A stretch of 64,000 bases of DNA from Girardinichthys multiradiatus (lineage: Eukaryota > Chordata > Actinopteri > Cyprinodontiformes > Goodeidae). This document shows, one piece after another, positions 10,801 through 23,150 of this stretch. Location: the NCBI RefSeq assembly GCF_021462225.1, contig NC_061812.1, positions 53,003,848-53,067,847 on the forward strand, in the 5' to 3' direction. Below the pieces are notes generated by a model that was not told where the DNA came from, searched no databases, and saw only the letters and a list, made by a program, of their open reading frames with translations. Made by a program: the position numbers and the translations under genes. Position 1 is the stretch's first letter; every line of letters begins with the position of its first letter.

Positions 10801-13800
10801 AGTGATGTGTAATGCTGGCTTCACAAAAACACAATTTATAGCATTCCTTGTAAAGATGTGTAAAAATAAATCCCTTCTTAATAGCTGAAGCATAATCTCA
10901 CATAAATAAATAGGTTCCAGGGCCTTTGAAAGAGAAATGGGTTCACAACACGAGATCCTCCACCATACTTCACAGTGGCCCTGAGGTGCTTTTCCACACA
11001 TTTCTTCTTTATTTAAACACCAAACTCACGTGTTTGTTTGTGAGGGTGGGACAGAAAATGCATTTTATTTCTGAACTCACTTTAAAAAGATCGTTTGGTA
11101 TGTAGATAACATTGAATGGTTGTCATGGAGACTCCAAGATGCTACTTTTTGCTGCAACAGTAAACTTTTGATAGTTTTCTAGTCACCCGTTACCTCCAGC
11201 TGTCTGTGGGTGGTGACGAGATAAATATGGATCCTCTGCTAGCGTAGTGGCCAGTGGCTAAACAAATGGACCTCTGGTGTAAAAAAAAAAAAGAATACCC
11301 TGGGGTATAAATATGATGGGTCACATCATATTTATACCCCAGGGAAACAGAAAATTATGGATTACTATTTACAGTATGTTTTAGAAAATCCCTGATCAAC
11401 TTCAGTATAGAGTTAGTTAAGAAATGTTTGTTACATAGGATTTTTCGAAGTCTCAGCAATTGTTCCACAAGTAATTTGGGGAAATTCTTTTTGAACATAC
11501 AATTTTTTTTCCTTACTAAAAGGTTGGATTTTTCTAAAACCCTTCAGTGTGTGACTGTGCTGCGAAACAGAAGAATTTATTTGAAGTGTTTTCTTACACA
11601 TCTTTACCAGGTACACCAACACATTTGGCAGTGTCTGTATATGTACAAAGTGACGAGCAAAACTATTCATACCCCAGAAATATTTAGATTTTAAATTTGT
11701 TTTATAAAACCTAGAAGTTTGTTTCTGACAGGAAATGAGGCATCTCTTCAAAAAAAAAAAAAAACCCCACACACAATGTAAAATAGTATCCTTTTAAAAC
11801 TAATAATTTATCTGTTTTAATATTTTTTATTCATGTTGAACATTATTTATATCCCTCTTAATAATCAATGAAAATAATTACAGCAATCAAACCCTTCTCA
11901 TAATTGCTTAGCATCTTTTTGCATGTTTCTACTGCTATTTATAATTGGTGATGAGCTCCATGCTTTGAAGTTGGAAAGCCTCATTGCCATCACCCTAATC
12001 TTTAGCTCCCTTCACAGATTCTCTGTAAGATTCAAGTCAGAACTCCAGCTGGGCGGCTCTAAAACATTAGTATTACTTCCTGTCAGAAGAAACCTGTCGG
12101 GAAAACTAAAAAGAGAACTTAAACCTAAAACTGCCAGGGGTATGAATAATTTTAGGCCTAACAGGTGCCATAAATAAAATAAATGCAACACCCTACCTAT
12201 TCAAACCCTTGATGATGAAATTTTTGCCCGAGTGTTGAGTCTCCAGTTTTTTCATCACATTGTAAATTTCCCGGTTTAACTGTATAACAAGAAGCACAAG
12301 GTCATTACAGACGTTTACCTGTTGGACAGTGGAGATGCGGACAGTTCTGTGTGATTTCTTACCACGCTCATTTCTTTATAAAAGACATCTCGCAGGTTTG
12401 AGATGTTTTGGAACACGGTCACGTAGCAGCCGATCCGACTGCAGAGACAGAGTAATCATCTTAAATTCCACCTTCATCTGTGAAACGCCTTTATTTCCCA
12501 CTTGGGTCACATATATCCCGGCTAATCTAAGTCTGGTTTGAGTTACTGCTGCTGATACCTCTGATAGAGAACAGGCAACTCCTCCCGCAGCTCATTATTT
12601 ATCTCTTCAAAGACATTCTGGGCTTTGTTGAACTCCTCCTCTGCCTGATAAACAGGATTAGAAAGAACATTACAAAATTAAAAACTCAAACAACAACTGA
12701 AAGCCAACATGTTTACTTAGGTGCTACCTTAGTGATTTTGGCTTCATCCTTTTTCTTAGCGCTCTGCAGAGCTTCCAGGTGGTGACGAGCTGAATCGTAG
12801 TCCACCAGTTTGCGCCCCCGTTTTGCAACTCGGTCCTGAAAAAGGCCAAAATGTTACACAACAACCACCAAAAGACACGTGCATTGATGTGTAAATAAAT
12901 CAAAGAACCTGCAGCACATTTTGTTTGTTCCTTAATCTCCTTAGAAAAAAATAATGCATTCTGGCAAAACCGAAATGGACAGGTCTGCACTTAAAGAATA
13001 CCAGAAATCGGTCCAACTCTAGTTTTGCAAGACGGGATTCCAGTTAAGACGCATGACTTTACCTTGACCTCAGGAAACTGGCTTGTGTAGTTCTCCATGG
13101 TGCGGACAAGCTGGTCACTTATTTTCTCCTCAAAGTCGTTCCACAGCAAGTCCTCACTCTGAAGCATGAGAGGAAACACAGGAGAGGAATCAGTAAAACA
13201 AATATTAATAATCCAGATGAAAGAATAAACAGAATAACCTGGAATTTAAAATCTGATTAAATACGCCTTAAGTCTAAAACTTACAATTTAATATACAGAC
13301 ACTGACAAATGAGTTGATGTGTCAAAACATTCACTGCATCATATCGATGTTTGTTTTGCCATTTCAAATATCCCTTCAGGGCTGTGGTACTTCAGAATAA
13401 TACAGTGTATATCCCAATATTAATTAGCCAGCAGGTTACACAAGAATACACACCCAGATCTACAGTGATTACAGCTTTATTGTGTTGTTCTGTCTAAAAG
13501 GCTGTTTTAAATAACATTTTCTGTTATACTGCAGACATTTTATGCCATAAAACCAACTTTACCATTTTTTGGTTTTATTGTACAGTTCACTGCAAAAATC
13601 CATATATTCATATTTGTGGAAATTTTTTGCTTTTGTCCACATCATAATAAAACCTTTTAAATATTTTATCAGGATTAGAATCACACCAAGTAATGGATAA
13701 GTTGGGGAACAAATACAAATCTGAAACGTGTGGTCAGACTGGAGGAAGACCATCTGAACAGTCATTTTCAAATCTTGCCTCAGATTCCCAGTTGGATTTA

Positions 13801-16800
13801 GGTCTGGACTTTGACTAAGCCAGGCTAATACACGAATATGCTCTAAAAAGAAGTGTCCAAAGTGTGGCCCGTGTGCATTTGCAGCCATCTGAAGGATTTT
13901 GTGCAGCCTCCAACCACAATTCAAAAATGGTACAAATGACCACATGCAGTTGATGCAAATGGACATATTAAAAAAAATAAATAAATGAGTTTTTCACTGA
14001 CAAATCTTCTTAACATGGAATACAAGTTTAGACACCACTCATCTAAACTATTCCATTGTAGCTCTGGCAGAACGTTTAGGGTCACTGTCCTGCTGGAAGG
14101 TGGACCTCTGTCCTAGTCTCAAGTCTTTTCCAGACTAACAGGTGTTCTTCCAGGATTGACCTGTATTTAGCTACATCCATTTTCCCACGGACAGAATCCC
14201 GGTTCCTCCTGAAGTAAAGCCTCCCCACAGCATGATACTGCCAGCACCATGTTTCTCTGTGAAGTTGGTGTGTACAGGATGAAATGCACCGTTACATTTC
14301 CTCCTCATACAGTATTTTTCAGAGCACCGTGTTTTACATGTTTGCTGGCTCCCCTCCATAGCTGAGGCAAACTGCAAACATAACTTATTGCTGTCTTTCA
14401 AAAAAGTTTTTTTATCTCCTTTGCGACTCTTTCATGAAGGCTAAAGTTGAGGATGCAAGGCCAATAGGGGTTCTTTGCAATTAACAGTTGTCATTTTTTC
14501 AATTAAATATAATTCAGTTTATTTATAGGCCAGCATTTCACAACCAGTGTCATTTCCCGATTTACATTCCAACCCTGCATTAAGGCTTCTCCACAGCTTT
14601 AAAATCGGACCTGGCTCCTGCGTTCCTTGGTTTACACGATGGTGTCTTTTGTTAAATGCTTTTTAACAAACCTGAGAACAACTGGATTTATAGATGAGAT
14701 GAGACTGCACAGAGTGGTGGACATTATTTACCAAATAGGTGCCATCTGAAAGCAACTGGTTGCACGGATTTTAATCAGGGGTATCAAAACAAAGGGGGCT
14801 GAACACAAATGCTAGCACACCTTTTATTCTGTTATTTAGAAATAAATGTTAAACACCATTATTAATCATTTCACTTCACAATTATGCACTACTTTGTGTA
14901 GCTCTATCACATGATGTACCAATTACACAGGCGGACGTCTGTAGTTGTAACATTACAAAGTGTATAACAATAATTTTTCCGAGTCATTGTGTGCACACAA
15001 AAAACCTCCTATGGCTCGTATAAACTCACCTCTGTAATGACAGCAAGGTCCTCCACTCCGTTCCAGTCAGATTCATAAATGTCTTTTAAGGTCAGGGACA
15101 GTCGCTTGGAGGTCTCATGCACAGCTGTGGAAATACACCGTAGGTCTTAAAAAAGCCCATTGGAAAATGTTATCATGTCTCCACCAGCTTCAGCTGTTCT
15201 TGGAGCCCTGAAAAGCCATTGTTTTAAAAAGGTTTGTGGTGTAGTCACTACACCCACACTAAAAAGGCCACAACAACAGTTGTTTCCTGACTGGATGATA
15301 GAAAAAAAAACAAAAAAAACAAACACAAATGACTCATGCGCTGCCTCTGTCATTTTGCCCTTGCTGGCTTTCCCCTGTTCTTTTATAGCCCATCAACACA
15401 GGCAGAATTGCACAAGCCAACACAAAATTTAGGAATAGACCAAATTCACTTCCCTTTTTGCCTCACTAGGTTTCCTGTACAAACAATGATGTCTAAATGC
15501 TTTGAGCCCGAATAGTGCTTAAACTCACTTTTCACTGCTGCATAGTAGGCCTTCACGTCTTTAAACAATCTGTTTCCGTCGATCTGTGGGCAAAGAGAAA
15601 GCCAAGAAGTTAACTATGTGACCCCAAGTAACAGCTCTGAATGATCTCGGCACATTGTCTCATGTCCTTGGCAACCTCAAGTTATTGTCACTATGTTTCT
15701 GTTGGGCTGCATGTTGCTCTTAACTTCAGCACAGGTTACTCCCGATCGGTTAACACACACACTCATAATACTACACTAACCCAGCTTCAATCGTTACAGC
15801 TGTTGATATGGTGAAGTGAAAGCAGCAAATGTGTCCCTGTGTGCACATCCTTCCTGTTGTTCATTGACACTTTCCTTCTACAGCAGTCCTGGTTAGCTCC
15901 CAGAAACAACTAAACAAGCCCTAACAAGTGTGCATGTAGTTAAAGAGAATACACTGAACAATGCAACGCTGAGCAAAAGGAGAATGGAGGACGAAAAAAA
16001 GCTATAATGTTGTTGAAGTGTGCCAGCAATTGCTAGCAGAGGCCATTTGCTAAAATTAGTCAAGAAGCGAATGGTTAAACCAGCTTGAATAAGACCCATG
16101 GACACAGATTCCTCCAAGCTTGTCATGGAAATTAGTACAAGTAGGCTTGGATACTGGGTTTTTCGTGGAAAAAACTACATTCAGAAGTAATTTTGTTAAA
16201 AACAATTTTTATACAGCCCCCTAATGTTCAACAGCAATAACTGCAAATCAAAGAAAGGATATAGTAACCATTTATCCATGCAATTTCTATACCTGCATAA
16301 TGTGCACAGGCTCAAGGGGAGACTGGTGCCTATCCCTAATGGTCAAAAACAACAATACATGATCATTATTACTAAGTTAGTTGACCCTGCTTGGTAGGGT
16401 AAAATGGGTTGACGGGTTCTTTTAGGGGTTAATTATGACTTAAACACTCACCGGCCACTATACACTATTTACATTCAGAACTACCTAATTTCTTAGTGGC
16501 ATAGAATCAACAACGTAATGGAAATAAGAGACCTAAAGTATGCAAAGAAAATAACCCCCATACAGTTACACCACCAGCACCAGAAGCCTGAACCACTGAT
16601 ACAAGGCAGGATGGACCCATGCTTTCACTTTATTTATGTGAATTTCTGATCCCACAATCTGAAGTTTGCAGCTGAAATCAAAACTCTTCATACCAGTCAA
16701 TCTTTCTGATCTGTTATTGTCCAATTTTGATGAGTCGGTGTAAATTGTTGCCTCAGTTTTCTGTTCTCAGCTGAATGGAGTGGCACTTCCTGTGGTCTTC

Positions 16801-19800
16801 TGCTGCTGTAGCCCATCTGCTTAAAGCCTCTGCCTGTTGTGTGTTCAGAAATGGAAATCTGCATACTTTGGTTGTTATTTGAGCCCAGTAGAGTAAGGTG
16901 ACCAGATTTCTGAAATCAAATCCGGGGACATTTGCAGCTCGGAGATTAAAATAATTAAATGTTATCAAGATATAATGAAAACATTGGTACAGTTATGGTT
17001 TCATTTATTTAAAAATATTTAAACATAATTAAACAATAAAAATCAAGAGTGATAGCAGGAAAGTGTCTTTCCACACTGTTAGCATTTCCACAGAGTAATA
17101 AAAGGAATAAAGTAATAGCTGTAGTAATGTAATGTCTGTCTTTTTTCTTCTCCAACACCCTTTCTTTCCCTCTTCATTGCTCTACTCTTCCTTAGGTCTA
17201 TTTTCCTCCTCTCTCTCCAACTCTTCCCATTTCCCACTGCTCTTTCACTTTGTCTTTCAATTTTCCTCCTCTCTGCTCTTCTATCAGTTTTTTACTATTC
17301 TAAAACAAAGACATAATATAATCACAATCGCCTTCAAAAATATTAGAACATATAACATACTGAAAAATTGCAATTTAACAAATTAAATGGGATTTCTATT
17401 TCAGAAACCCTTTAGACGTTTGTTATTTTTAAATGAGAAGCTAGGGAATTCCCAATAAAAGCTTGTAAATAGTAATGTTTATTTAATTATTTGACTAGTT
17501 TCTTCAGCTGTCGAAATGCTAAAATTGCTATAATTAGCAAAAAAAAACCTATTTTTATTTAGAGCGAAAAGCTCATACAACAGAGGAAATGCACATTTAA
17601 CCAGGTGATTATCTCTCCCTCCTCATCATTATCAGTTCATGCAGTTCTTGCCTCAGTTTCCCTGTTACTGACTGCTGTATTTTTTCACGAGGATCTTTCA
17701 TATGTCCATACTGAGTAGACCAATGCCCCTCGTCCTTTTCTTGTTCTGTTCGTTCATAAAAACGTAGTTTATTTGCATTTTAGTCCTCACCTTTAATAAA
17801 CCAGAACACATCCAAGCCTTTTTTTTTTTATCAGGGCACAGTGAATGTTGACAACACTAGTAACATTTACTACCGTGAACCAAACCTTCATCACAGCAAG
17901 GATCAGCCCAGTCCATGGCAGTGCGCTCAGCTCTTATTCTACTGTCTGTAACGTTAACAGCAGTGCGACCAGCTACCGTAACAGCTGTTGTTGCGCATAA
18001 TATGCTCACTCGCGCTTTCTAACACTGGCTACCATAATAACAGGCTAGACGCAACATTTTTTCTGTCCGTCATTCACAAAATGCTAGAATGAGGGAAATT
18101 TCCAGGGACAGCTTTAGCCGGGGAAAGGTCATCTAAAACGGGTGCTGTCTCCGGAAATCGGAGACGTCCGGTCACCCTACAGTAGATCAGCAGTTTCTAC
18201 AATACTCAGCCAAGGCCATCTGGAAGCAACAACTATGTACCATTCGATATTACTTTAAGTCTCTTCCTTTCCCTTTCTGATGCTCGGTTTGAACTTGCCA
18301 TTTGCGAGATTCTACATTCCTCGATGCATTGAGATGCTGTCATGTCATTGGCTGAATTTAACAGGTGAACCTAATTAAGAGACTGGTAAAAAATTGTTTG
18401 TCTTTGATAGCAACTTTGTACAAGAAAGGTGTTCAGTTGCATTTTATGTTTGTTTTCCAACATTGTTAAAGTAATAAACTCAGTAAACTAGGGCCCTGTC
18501 CCAATACCCGCACTTCCACCGTTGTGTCCCTGAATTGCGCGTTCCCGTTGATGGGTTCGAGTGCGTAGTGTGACACAATTCTCCAGAGTTGTCCTTAGCC
18601 CCGCCCCCTTTGTGCCACACATCTGCCTTTCGGCAAAGTCCGCTTAGATGCGGGCTTCGCCGAAGTATATTACCCACAATTCACTGCTCCAGATGACGTT
18701 CTGAGCAAAAACCAATCACAACCGTCAACGTAACCAGCCATCAAATCAGAATAATAAGAACTGCGTAAACCTTAGACAGCAAGCCGACAAATATATTTTT
18801 TACTAGTTTTCCAGGCTCAACATAGTAAGATACCAGTGGGTTCAGAGTGAGTCTGGGCTGTCAGTAGGTCATAACACTGAAGTTACCTTTCAAACAAACA
18901 CTGGCGCGGCAAGAGGCTGGTGTATAAGCCTCCTTCGCTTCATGCACTTTATTCTCCTCAAAACAATCGCTTGTTGCAGTTTTAAATAGTTTTTTTAGCA
19001 GCAAGACTGAAAACAGCGCTGGTTCCTGCCCTTTTTGATGTTGCAGTTACGTTGCAGAGGTGCAAGTCGATGACGTAACTCCTACTGTCCCAATTCTCCA
19101 ATTTTGCACGCTTGTAACCTGCGCACTTCATCAACCCCTACATACACTTGTACAAAGTACACACTTCATAGAGGGGCGTAGGGTTTAATGTGGGTATTGG
19201 GACAGGGCCTAGGTCAGTAATTCCAAACAGGGAACATTTAGCTAACATTAACCAATAAGCTAAACCACCAAAACAAGACAGTATTGTATTTATTTGTACT
19301 TTTCAAAATCTTTGTTCATTTAAAAAAAAAAAAAGATTGCTCTTCCAGAGTTAAAGTCTGAATTTGCAGGTCACAAAACTTTGTTGCTTCCTAAATGGAA
19401 GAAACATCTGAACACTTTCTCTTTTCTTTTACAACCTGAAGCTGCACCACAGAGCTGGTGCAGCTAACAAAATCAGACAAAAAGAAAAAACAGAGTCCTA
19501 GATTATGTTTCAAATCCTCATATCAAGGCCAAGCTGATTGTCTGAAGTTCTGGACTGGCTGGATTGCAACATCAGAAACAAAAACATTGATTGTTTAGTC
19601 TGACTGGATCGCTAATCACAAGGAGATCTTTGGTGAAGAGGCTGTAAGAAATGCTGCTGAACTTTTAAAGCTAACTTTTACAACAGATGAAATTAGAGTG
19701 ACAGATCATGATGTGCTAACAGTGCTGGAGTACCTGTTGCTTGTTGAGGTCCTGGAAGCACAGCTCAAATTGCTCATCCTTGGTCTCCATGGTTTTACCC

Positions 19801-21873
19801 AGTTTCTGAAGGACCTAAGAAACAAACGGGCATTTCAATGGGTAATGTTCGATGTTAAGCCCCCCCCCTCCCCCCCCATTGGATGGAGTAAATAATCTTA
19901 CTAAATAATCTTACAATGAATGAATGAATGTCCAAATAATCTTTCAATAGAAAAATGGGAATACATTTTGCAAGAATTAAAATTTTGTCTATATTAACAA
20001 AACTAGGACAAACTGCAGGACCGCCTCCATTTATTTAAGTTGACCGATAACAAGAAGCTATCTCTTCTTGCTGGTGTTAAGTTGTGACAAACGTCAATAG
20101 AAAGTGACATCAATGTCACATCCGCTTTGGTTGTTCCCACAAGAGTCACATTTAAAACGATTAGGCTTTGGTGTGTATTCCCCATCTGCGCATGCAGATC
20201 ACTTTGGGGTTGTGAACCATTTAGACTAAAGTCTGATGGCAGTCGTATTTAATTAGCAGTTTGAACGACCACACACAAAAAAAGAAAAAAAAAATTTTTT
20301 AAATCATAAAAATTGGATTTCAGCAAAAATGGGTATTGAGCATTAAGACCTGCTGTGTGAACGTACCTTCAAATACGAGTGGGATTCCGGACCACATATG
20401 GAAGTGGCTCAAATCTGACGTGAACAAAATCAGATATGGGCCACGTCTGAGACTTCAAACTTGTTTCAAAAACTTGGTCACTTAATCAGGCCAAAAAAAA
20501 AAATCTGATTTGGGCCATATTTGCCTGCAGTATGAACGGGGCTATAGAGATGCACTAATCAGACTTTCCCCTCCCAGTTTCCGATTATCTTTGAGGTGTG
20601 AGATTTTGATTTTTTTTATTTCTAATGATTTTAGAACAGAAAAAATGCATTAGTTTGTTTAATATTGTTTTTACTGTATGAAAGCATAAGTCTCCAAACT
20701 GTATCTGATTCGTGTTAACCTCAAAAAAGTGCATCAAATTATATGCTCTTGGTTGATGTGTTTAGATCGGGGAGTGCTAGTATATTTATTGCCTGATATT
20801 TTCTTTAAATATTAGCATATGGTTGGTATTTATTTTATGGCAAATATTGGCCTAGTTTATCTGCTAATCAAAGTTCTGGCCAACGTCTTAATAAAGCTGT
20901 AGATAACATGGTCAAGCCCTCCTTATCCCAACCCAGTGATACTCAAACATGCAGGAAACACACAACCAAACACAAAAAAGTGGCTACTTGTTTCATAATT
21001 CTTTATAGTTCAATGAATGCAGCTGTTTTCAAAGCTGAACACATAAAACAAAACATCTGATTATTATGTAACCAACTTCCTTTTGTTTTCTGTCTGGGAA
21101 ATGAATAAATATCTCCCCAAAACCCCCTTAGTTCCTATAGCAGGCAACTTCGCAAAACTCTGTTGTTTCTCTTTAGAGGAGGAGCACCAAAAATCAAACC
21201 AGTCAACCACAAACTGAGTGAGAAAGAGAGAGCAAGCAAGAGGAAGTGCTCAGTCAGGAAGTGGCAACTTTTGTAGGTCCGCACAGTGGAACATCACTTA
21301 ACAGAACAACAGAGCTCAGGGTGCTGTTCTGATCACAGGCAGAGGAAATATTGTTAGTGAAGGTGGTTTTAAACAGACATGGTTTACAGGGAGCAAGTTA
21401 TGGTTTTATGTGCTGATCACTGCGAAGGCAAAGCTTTGTCTTTTCTCTGGAGGTACAGATAACACTTTGGTCATGTTCATGATGAGGTCCTGCAGGGTTT
21501 TAATATGAGTCAGCTAGAATAAAATAACTGCAATTGCATGCACCAAGTGGGAGGAATGACATGACAGAAAGGGGGCTAAACAGACATATTCGCATGCTTG
21601 AAACATTTAAGTCAGAAGTCACTTTAAACCCTGCAGTAATCCTGTTCAGATCTATCATCATGTGCTTGTAGAAGTTCTAAAGAAGTTCTGGGTTCTAGTA
21701 ACTTCAAATAACAGGACTGGTCGAGATATCCTCCAGCCTAATTCTTGACACATTGAATAAAATGAATCCCCTCAATTTACCTTCTCCTGTGCTCTATTCA
21801 AGGACTTCTGGACCCGTTTGGCAAAGAATCCAGCTCCAGCCTGGAGGTTCGGACCCACTTTATTCTCGGCCAT
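4860..21873 (-). CDS. bin2: BIN2 (bridging integrator 2), BAR protein with a C-terminal SH3-like domain, 12 coding exons
   Basis: BIN2 is an amphiphysin-family BAR protein that binds and curves membranes; in mammals it is a leukocyte and platelet protein. Coding exons in transcript order: 21873-21781, 19814-19734, 15583-15529, 15124-15030, 13158-13063, 12835-12728, 12644-12559, 12438-12363, 12279-12197, 8488-7825, 7584-7492, 4973-4860. All junctions are GT-AG, phases agree, and they sum to 1644 nt (547 aa plus TGA). Residues 1-34 form an amphipathic H0 helix (MAENKVG...[10 protein letters not shown]), and the BAR domain runs to about residue 250 with family hallmarks ([40 protein letters not shown]). 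Residues 258-475 are an acidic Ser/Pro-rich linker containing [11 protein letters not shown], like mammalian BIN2. Residues 476-547 are SH3-like but lack the binding aromatics. BIN2 rather than BIN1 or amphiphysin is chosen from the BAR sequence ([19 protein letters not shown]) and the linker motif. The start is the first ATG before H0. Which teleost copy (a or b) this is cannot be told. Confidence 0.93.
4974..6430. other. bin2 intron 11, first part: no feature recognised
   Basis: AT-rich intronic sequence between the last exon and the Tc1 relic at 6440. No ORF, RNA gene or repeat was recognised. Confidence 0.5.
6440..7075 (+). mobile_element. Degraded Tc1-like transposon relic in bin2 intron 11
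   Basis: Stretches match the middle of a fish Tc1 transposase in scrambled frames: the region around TTTTGGACCACATAAACAG, then AAACATGGTCGTGGCAACAT and GTGCTGTGGGGATT. No open frame survives and ends are unclear. Confidence 0.55.
8489..11290. other. bin2 intron 9, first part: no feature recognised
   Basis: Non-coding intron sequence between exon 10 and the hairpin at 11298. Short ORFs (9141-9410 and 10539-10742) have no recognisable product or splice logic. Confidence 0.45.
11298..11344. repeat. Perfect 21-bp inverted repeat with a 5-nt loop
   Basis: Left arm 11298-11318 begins CCCTGGGGTATAAATATG; right arm 11324-11344 is its exact reverse complement; the loop is GGTCA. It lies in bin2 intron 9, preceded by a 12-A run. 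It could extrude as a hairpin or be a very small MITE. Confidence 0.95.
11656..12155. mobile_element. Short inverted-repeat DNA element (MITE) in bin2 intron 9
   Basis: The ends are inverted copies: the left reads AAAACTATTCATACCCC (11659-11675) and the complement of the right end (12137-12153) reads AAAATTATTCATACCCC, one mismatch. The interior of about 500 bp has no intact transposase; CAGATTCTCTGTAAGATTCAAGTC resembles a Tc1 transposase stretch on the opposite strand. It ends about 40 bp before exon 9. Confidence 0.6.
13570..14990 (-). mobile_element. Degraded Tc1-like transposon in bin2 intron 4
   Basis: Nearly fills intron 4. The minus strand encodes broken transposase pieces around 14401-14171 ([19 protein letters not shown], typical of Tc1) and around 13850-13780 ([12 protein letters not shown]). 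The right part carries the usual terminal stretch (CACTTCACAATTATGCACTA near 14870). Many frameshifts and stops. Confidence 0.75.
16894..18179. mobile_element. Non-autonomous hAT-like element with 8-bp target duplication
   Basis: Ends are TAAGGTGACC at left and GGTCACCCTA at right (inverted, one mismatch). It is flanked by CAGTAGAG (16886-16893) and CAGTAGAT (18180-18187), an 8-bp duplication with one change. The 8-bp duplication and short inverted ends fit the hAT superfamily. No transposase frame is present in the 1286-bp interior. Located in bin2 intron 2. Confidence 0.75.
18491..19209. mobile_element. MITE copy 1 (GGCCCTGTCCCAATAC ends)
   Basis: Starts GGGCCCTGTCCCAATACCC and ends GGGTATTGGGACAGGGCC, inverted ends of about 18 bp, flanked by TAG on both sides. 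Interior about 0.7 kb with no transposase. A shorter copy is at 35120-35472 in txnrd3. Confidence 0.8.
19815..21780. other. bin2 intron 1, with a possible MITE around 20355-20545
   Basis: Mostly AT-rich intron. The part ending GGGCCATATTTGCCTGCAG near 20530 resembles a fish MITE end, but boundaries are not clear. Two ETS-like motifs (GAGGAAGTG at 21240 and CAGGAAGTG at 21255) lie about 530 bp inside the intron. Confidence 0.35.
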
Positions 21874-21990
21874 CTCTCAGCTTGTCTCTGCTCCGATCTC
21901 TCTCGGTTCGGTTCAGTTCAGTTCGGTTCAGTTCAGTTTAGTTCAGCTCTCCTCACGTCTGCTGCTTCCTCGGCGCGACTCAGCTGCAAA
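21874..21990 (-). promoter_or_regulatory. bin2 5' leader and proximal region with a TGAAC pentamer repeat
   Basis: Just upstream of the bin2 ATG (minus strand) lie eight 5-bp units at 21945-21906, reading TGAAC or close variants on the transcript strand, 33 to 72 bases before the start codon. Further upstream, the minus strand reads CGAGGAAGC around 21966-21973, an ETS/PU.1-like core; BIN2 is myeloid-expressed in mammals, so a PU.1 site would fit. No TATA box is visible and the transcription start is not known. Confidence 0.4.
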
Positions 21991-22097
21991 CTCAGCTCAA
22001 GGCGGTGGAGGTGGAGCAACAAGACACACTTACGAAATAAACCCAGGCAGCTACCAGGACCTGCCCAACAAGAGTGAAGTCGTTCTCAGTGTCCCTT

Positions 22098-22124
22098 TCA
22101 TCATCATCATCATCATCATCATCA
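22098..22124. repeat. (TCA)9 trinucleotide microsatellite
   Basis: Nine uninterrupted TCA units lie about 225 bp upstream of the bin2 start codon. A shorter CTT run follows near 22240-22255. Probably length-polymorphic. Confidence 0.9.
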
Positions 22125-22129
22125 GCAAC

Positions 22130-23150
22130 ATCTTGTGGTTGTCCCCTCGTCTTGTTCAAACCTGAACATACATTCTGCGTGTCCTGATCTGTCCCATAAA
22201 CATCAGCGCCGCTCTTGAGAAACGTTTCCCACCCGTGGGCCTTCTTCTTCTTCTTCTGCAGGAGTCTTGCAACAACACTCACCTGAGATCGATGGGCGTA
22301 ATTTACGTTCCTCTAGTGACGCGGATCTGATTTAGCAACGTGACGCAGGCAACGTTGAGCGATGCCGCTGTCAAAAGTTCAGCAGACAATCATTTGTTTG
22401 AACTGTTCCCAACTAAAGAATGAATGTCATTAAATCAACTTTATTTTTGTTCTGTAGACTTCATTGGTTTGAATGGAAGGCCATTTCAGTCAAAAAAGTC
22501 TCAGAATTTTGAATCACCTATCTCATAATTATAATAAAGAAAGAAAGAATAGTAAAAACTAAATAATATAAGAATACATATTTATAAAAAAAAATATTAA
22601 TAACGATTCTCTAATATCATGAAGTAAAATGAGCTTGATTTGGTGTCTTCAGAGATCTGAGCCTTAATTACAGTCATTTTGTTTTCGGAAAAATATATAA
22701 GTCAGTTAGAAATGTATATCTGCGATAACTAGGCAGAGTATGTCTACTCAAAGAGTATTCTGGTTCCTGATCTCAATATGCCCTCATCTTTAAACTGAAT
22801 ATTAGGTCAATTTGTGATCAGCCAATCATTATTACATCTACCAAGGAGGTTATGTTTTCAGTTGACTTTGTTTGTCTGTCTGTGTCTCTTTACGGACAAG
22901 GTTACAGTTCTTCCAGAGGTGTGTCTTCGCTCAACGAAGAATTCATGCCTTTTTGGTGGTTTTTTATGTGACCCTACTTTGGGTGGTGGAGGTATTCAGT
23001 CTCTGATTGTGTTTTTTTTTTTATTCGTAGTCTGTGGCTGTTTTCTTCTGTAGCCCAGGTCATTCTAACTGGTAGGAGGTATACGGAATCTTCAGTAGGA
23101 TAGTGGCATCAGTAGTGAAGATGCAAAACTGCATTTAAACTGAAACAGAC
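22130..23150. other. Intergenic sequence upstream of bin2: nothing recognised beyond low-complexity runs
   Basis: Contains a CTT run near 22240-22255 and AT-rich sequence. The stretch near 22840-22900 (AAGGAGGTTATGTTTTCAGT) resembles a common dispersed fish repeat. Confidence 0.4.
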
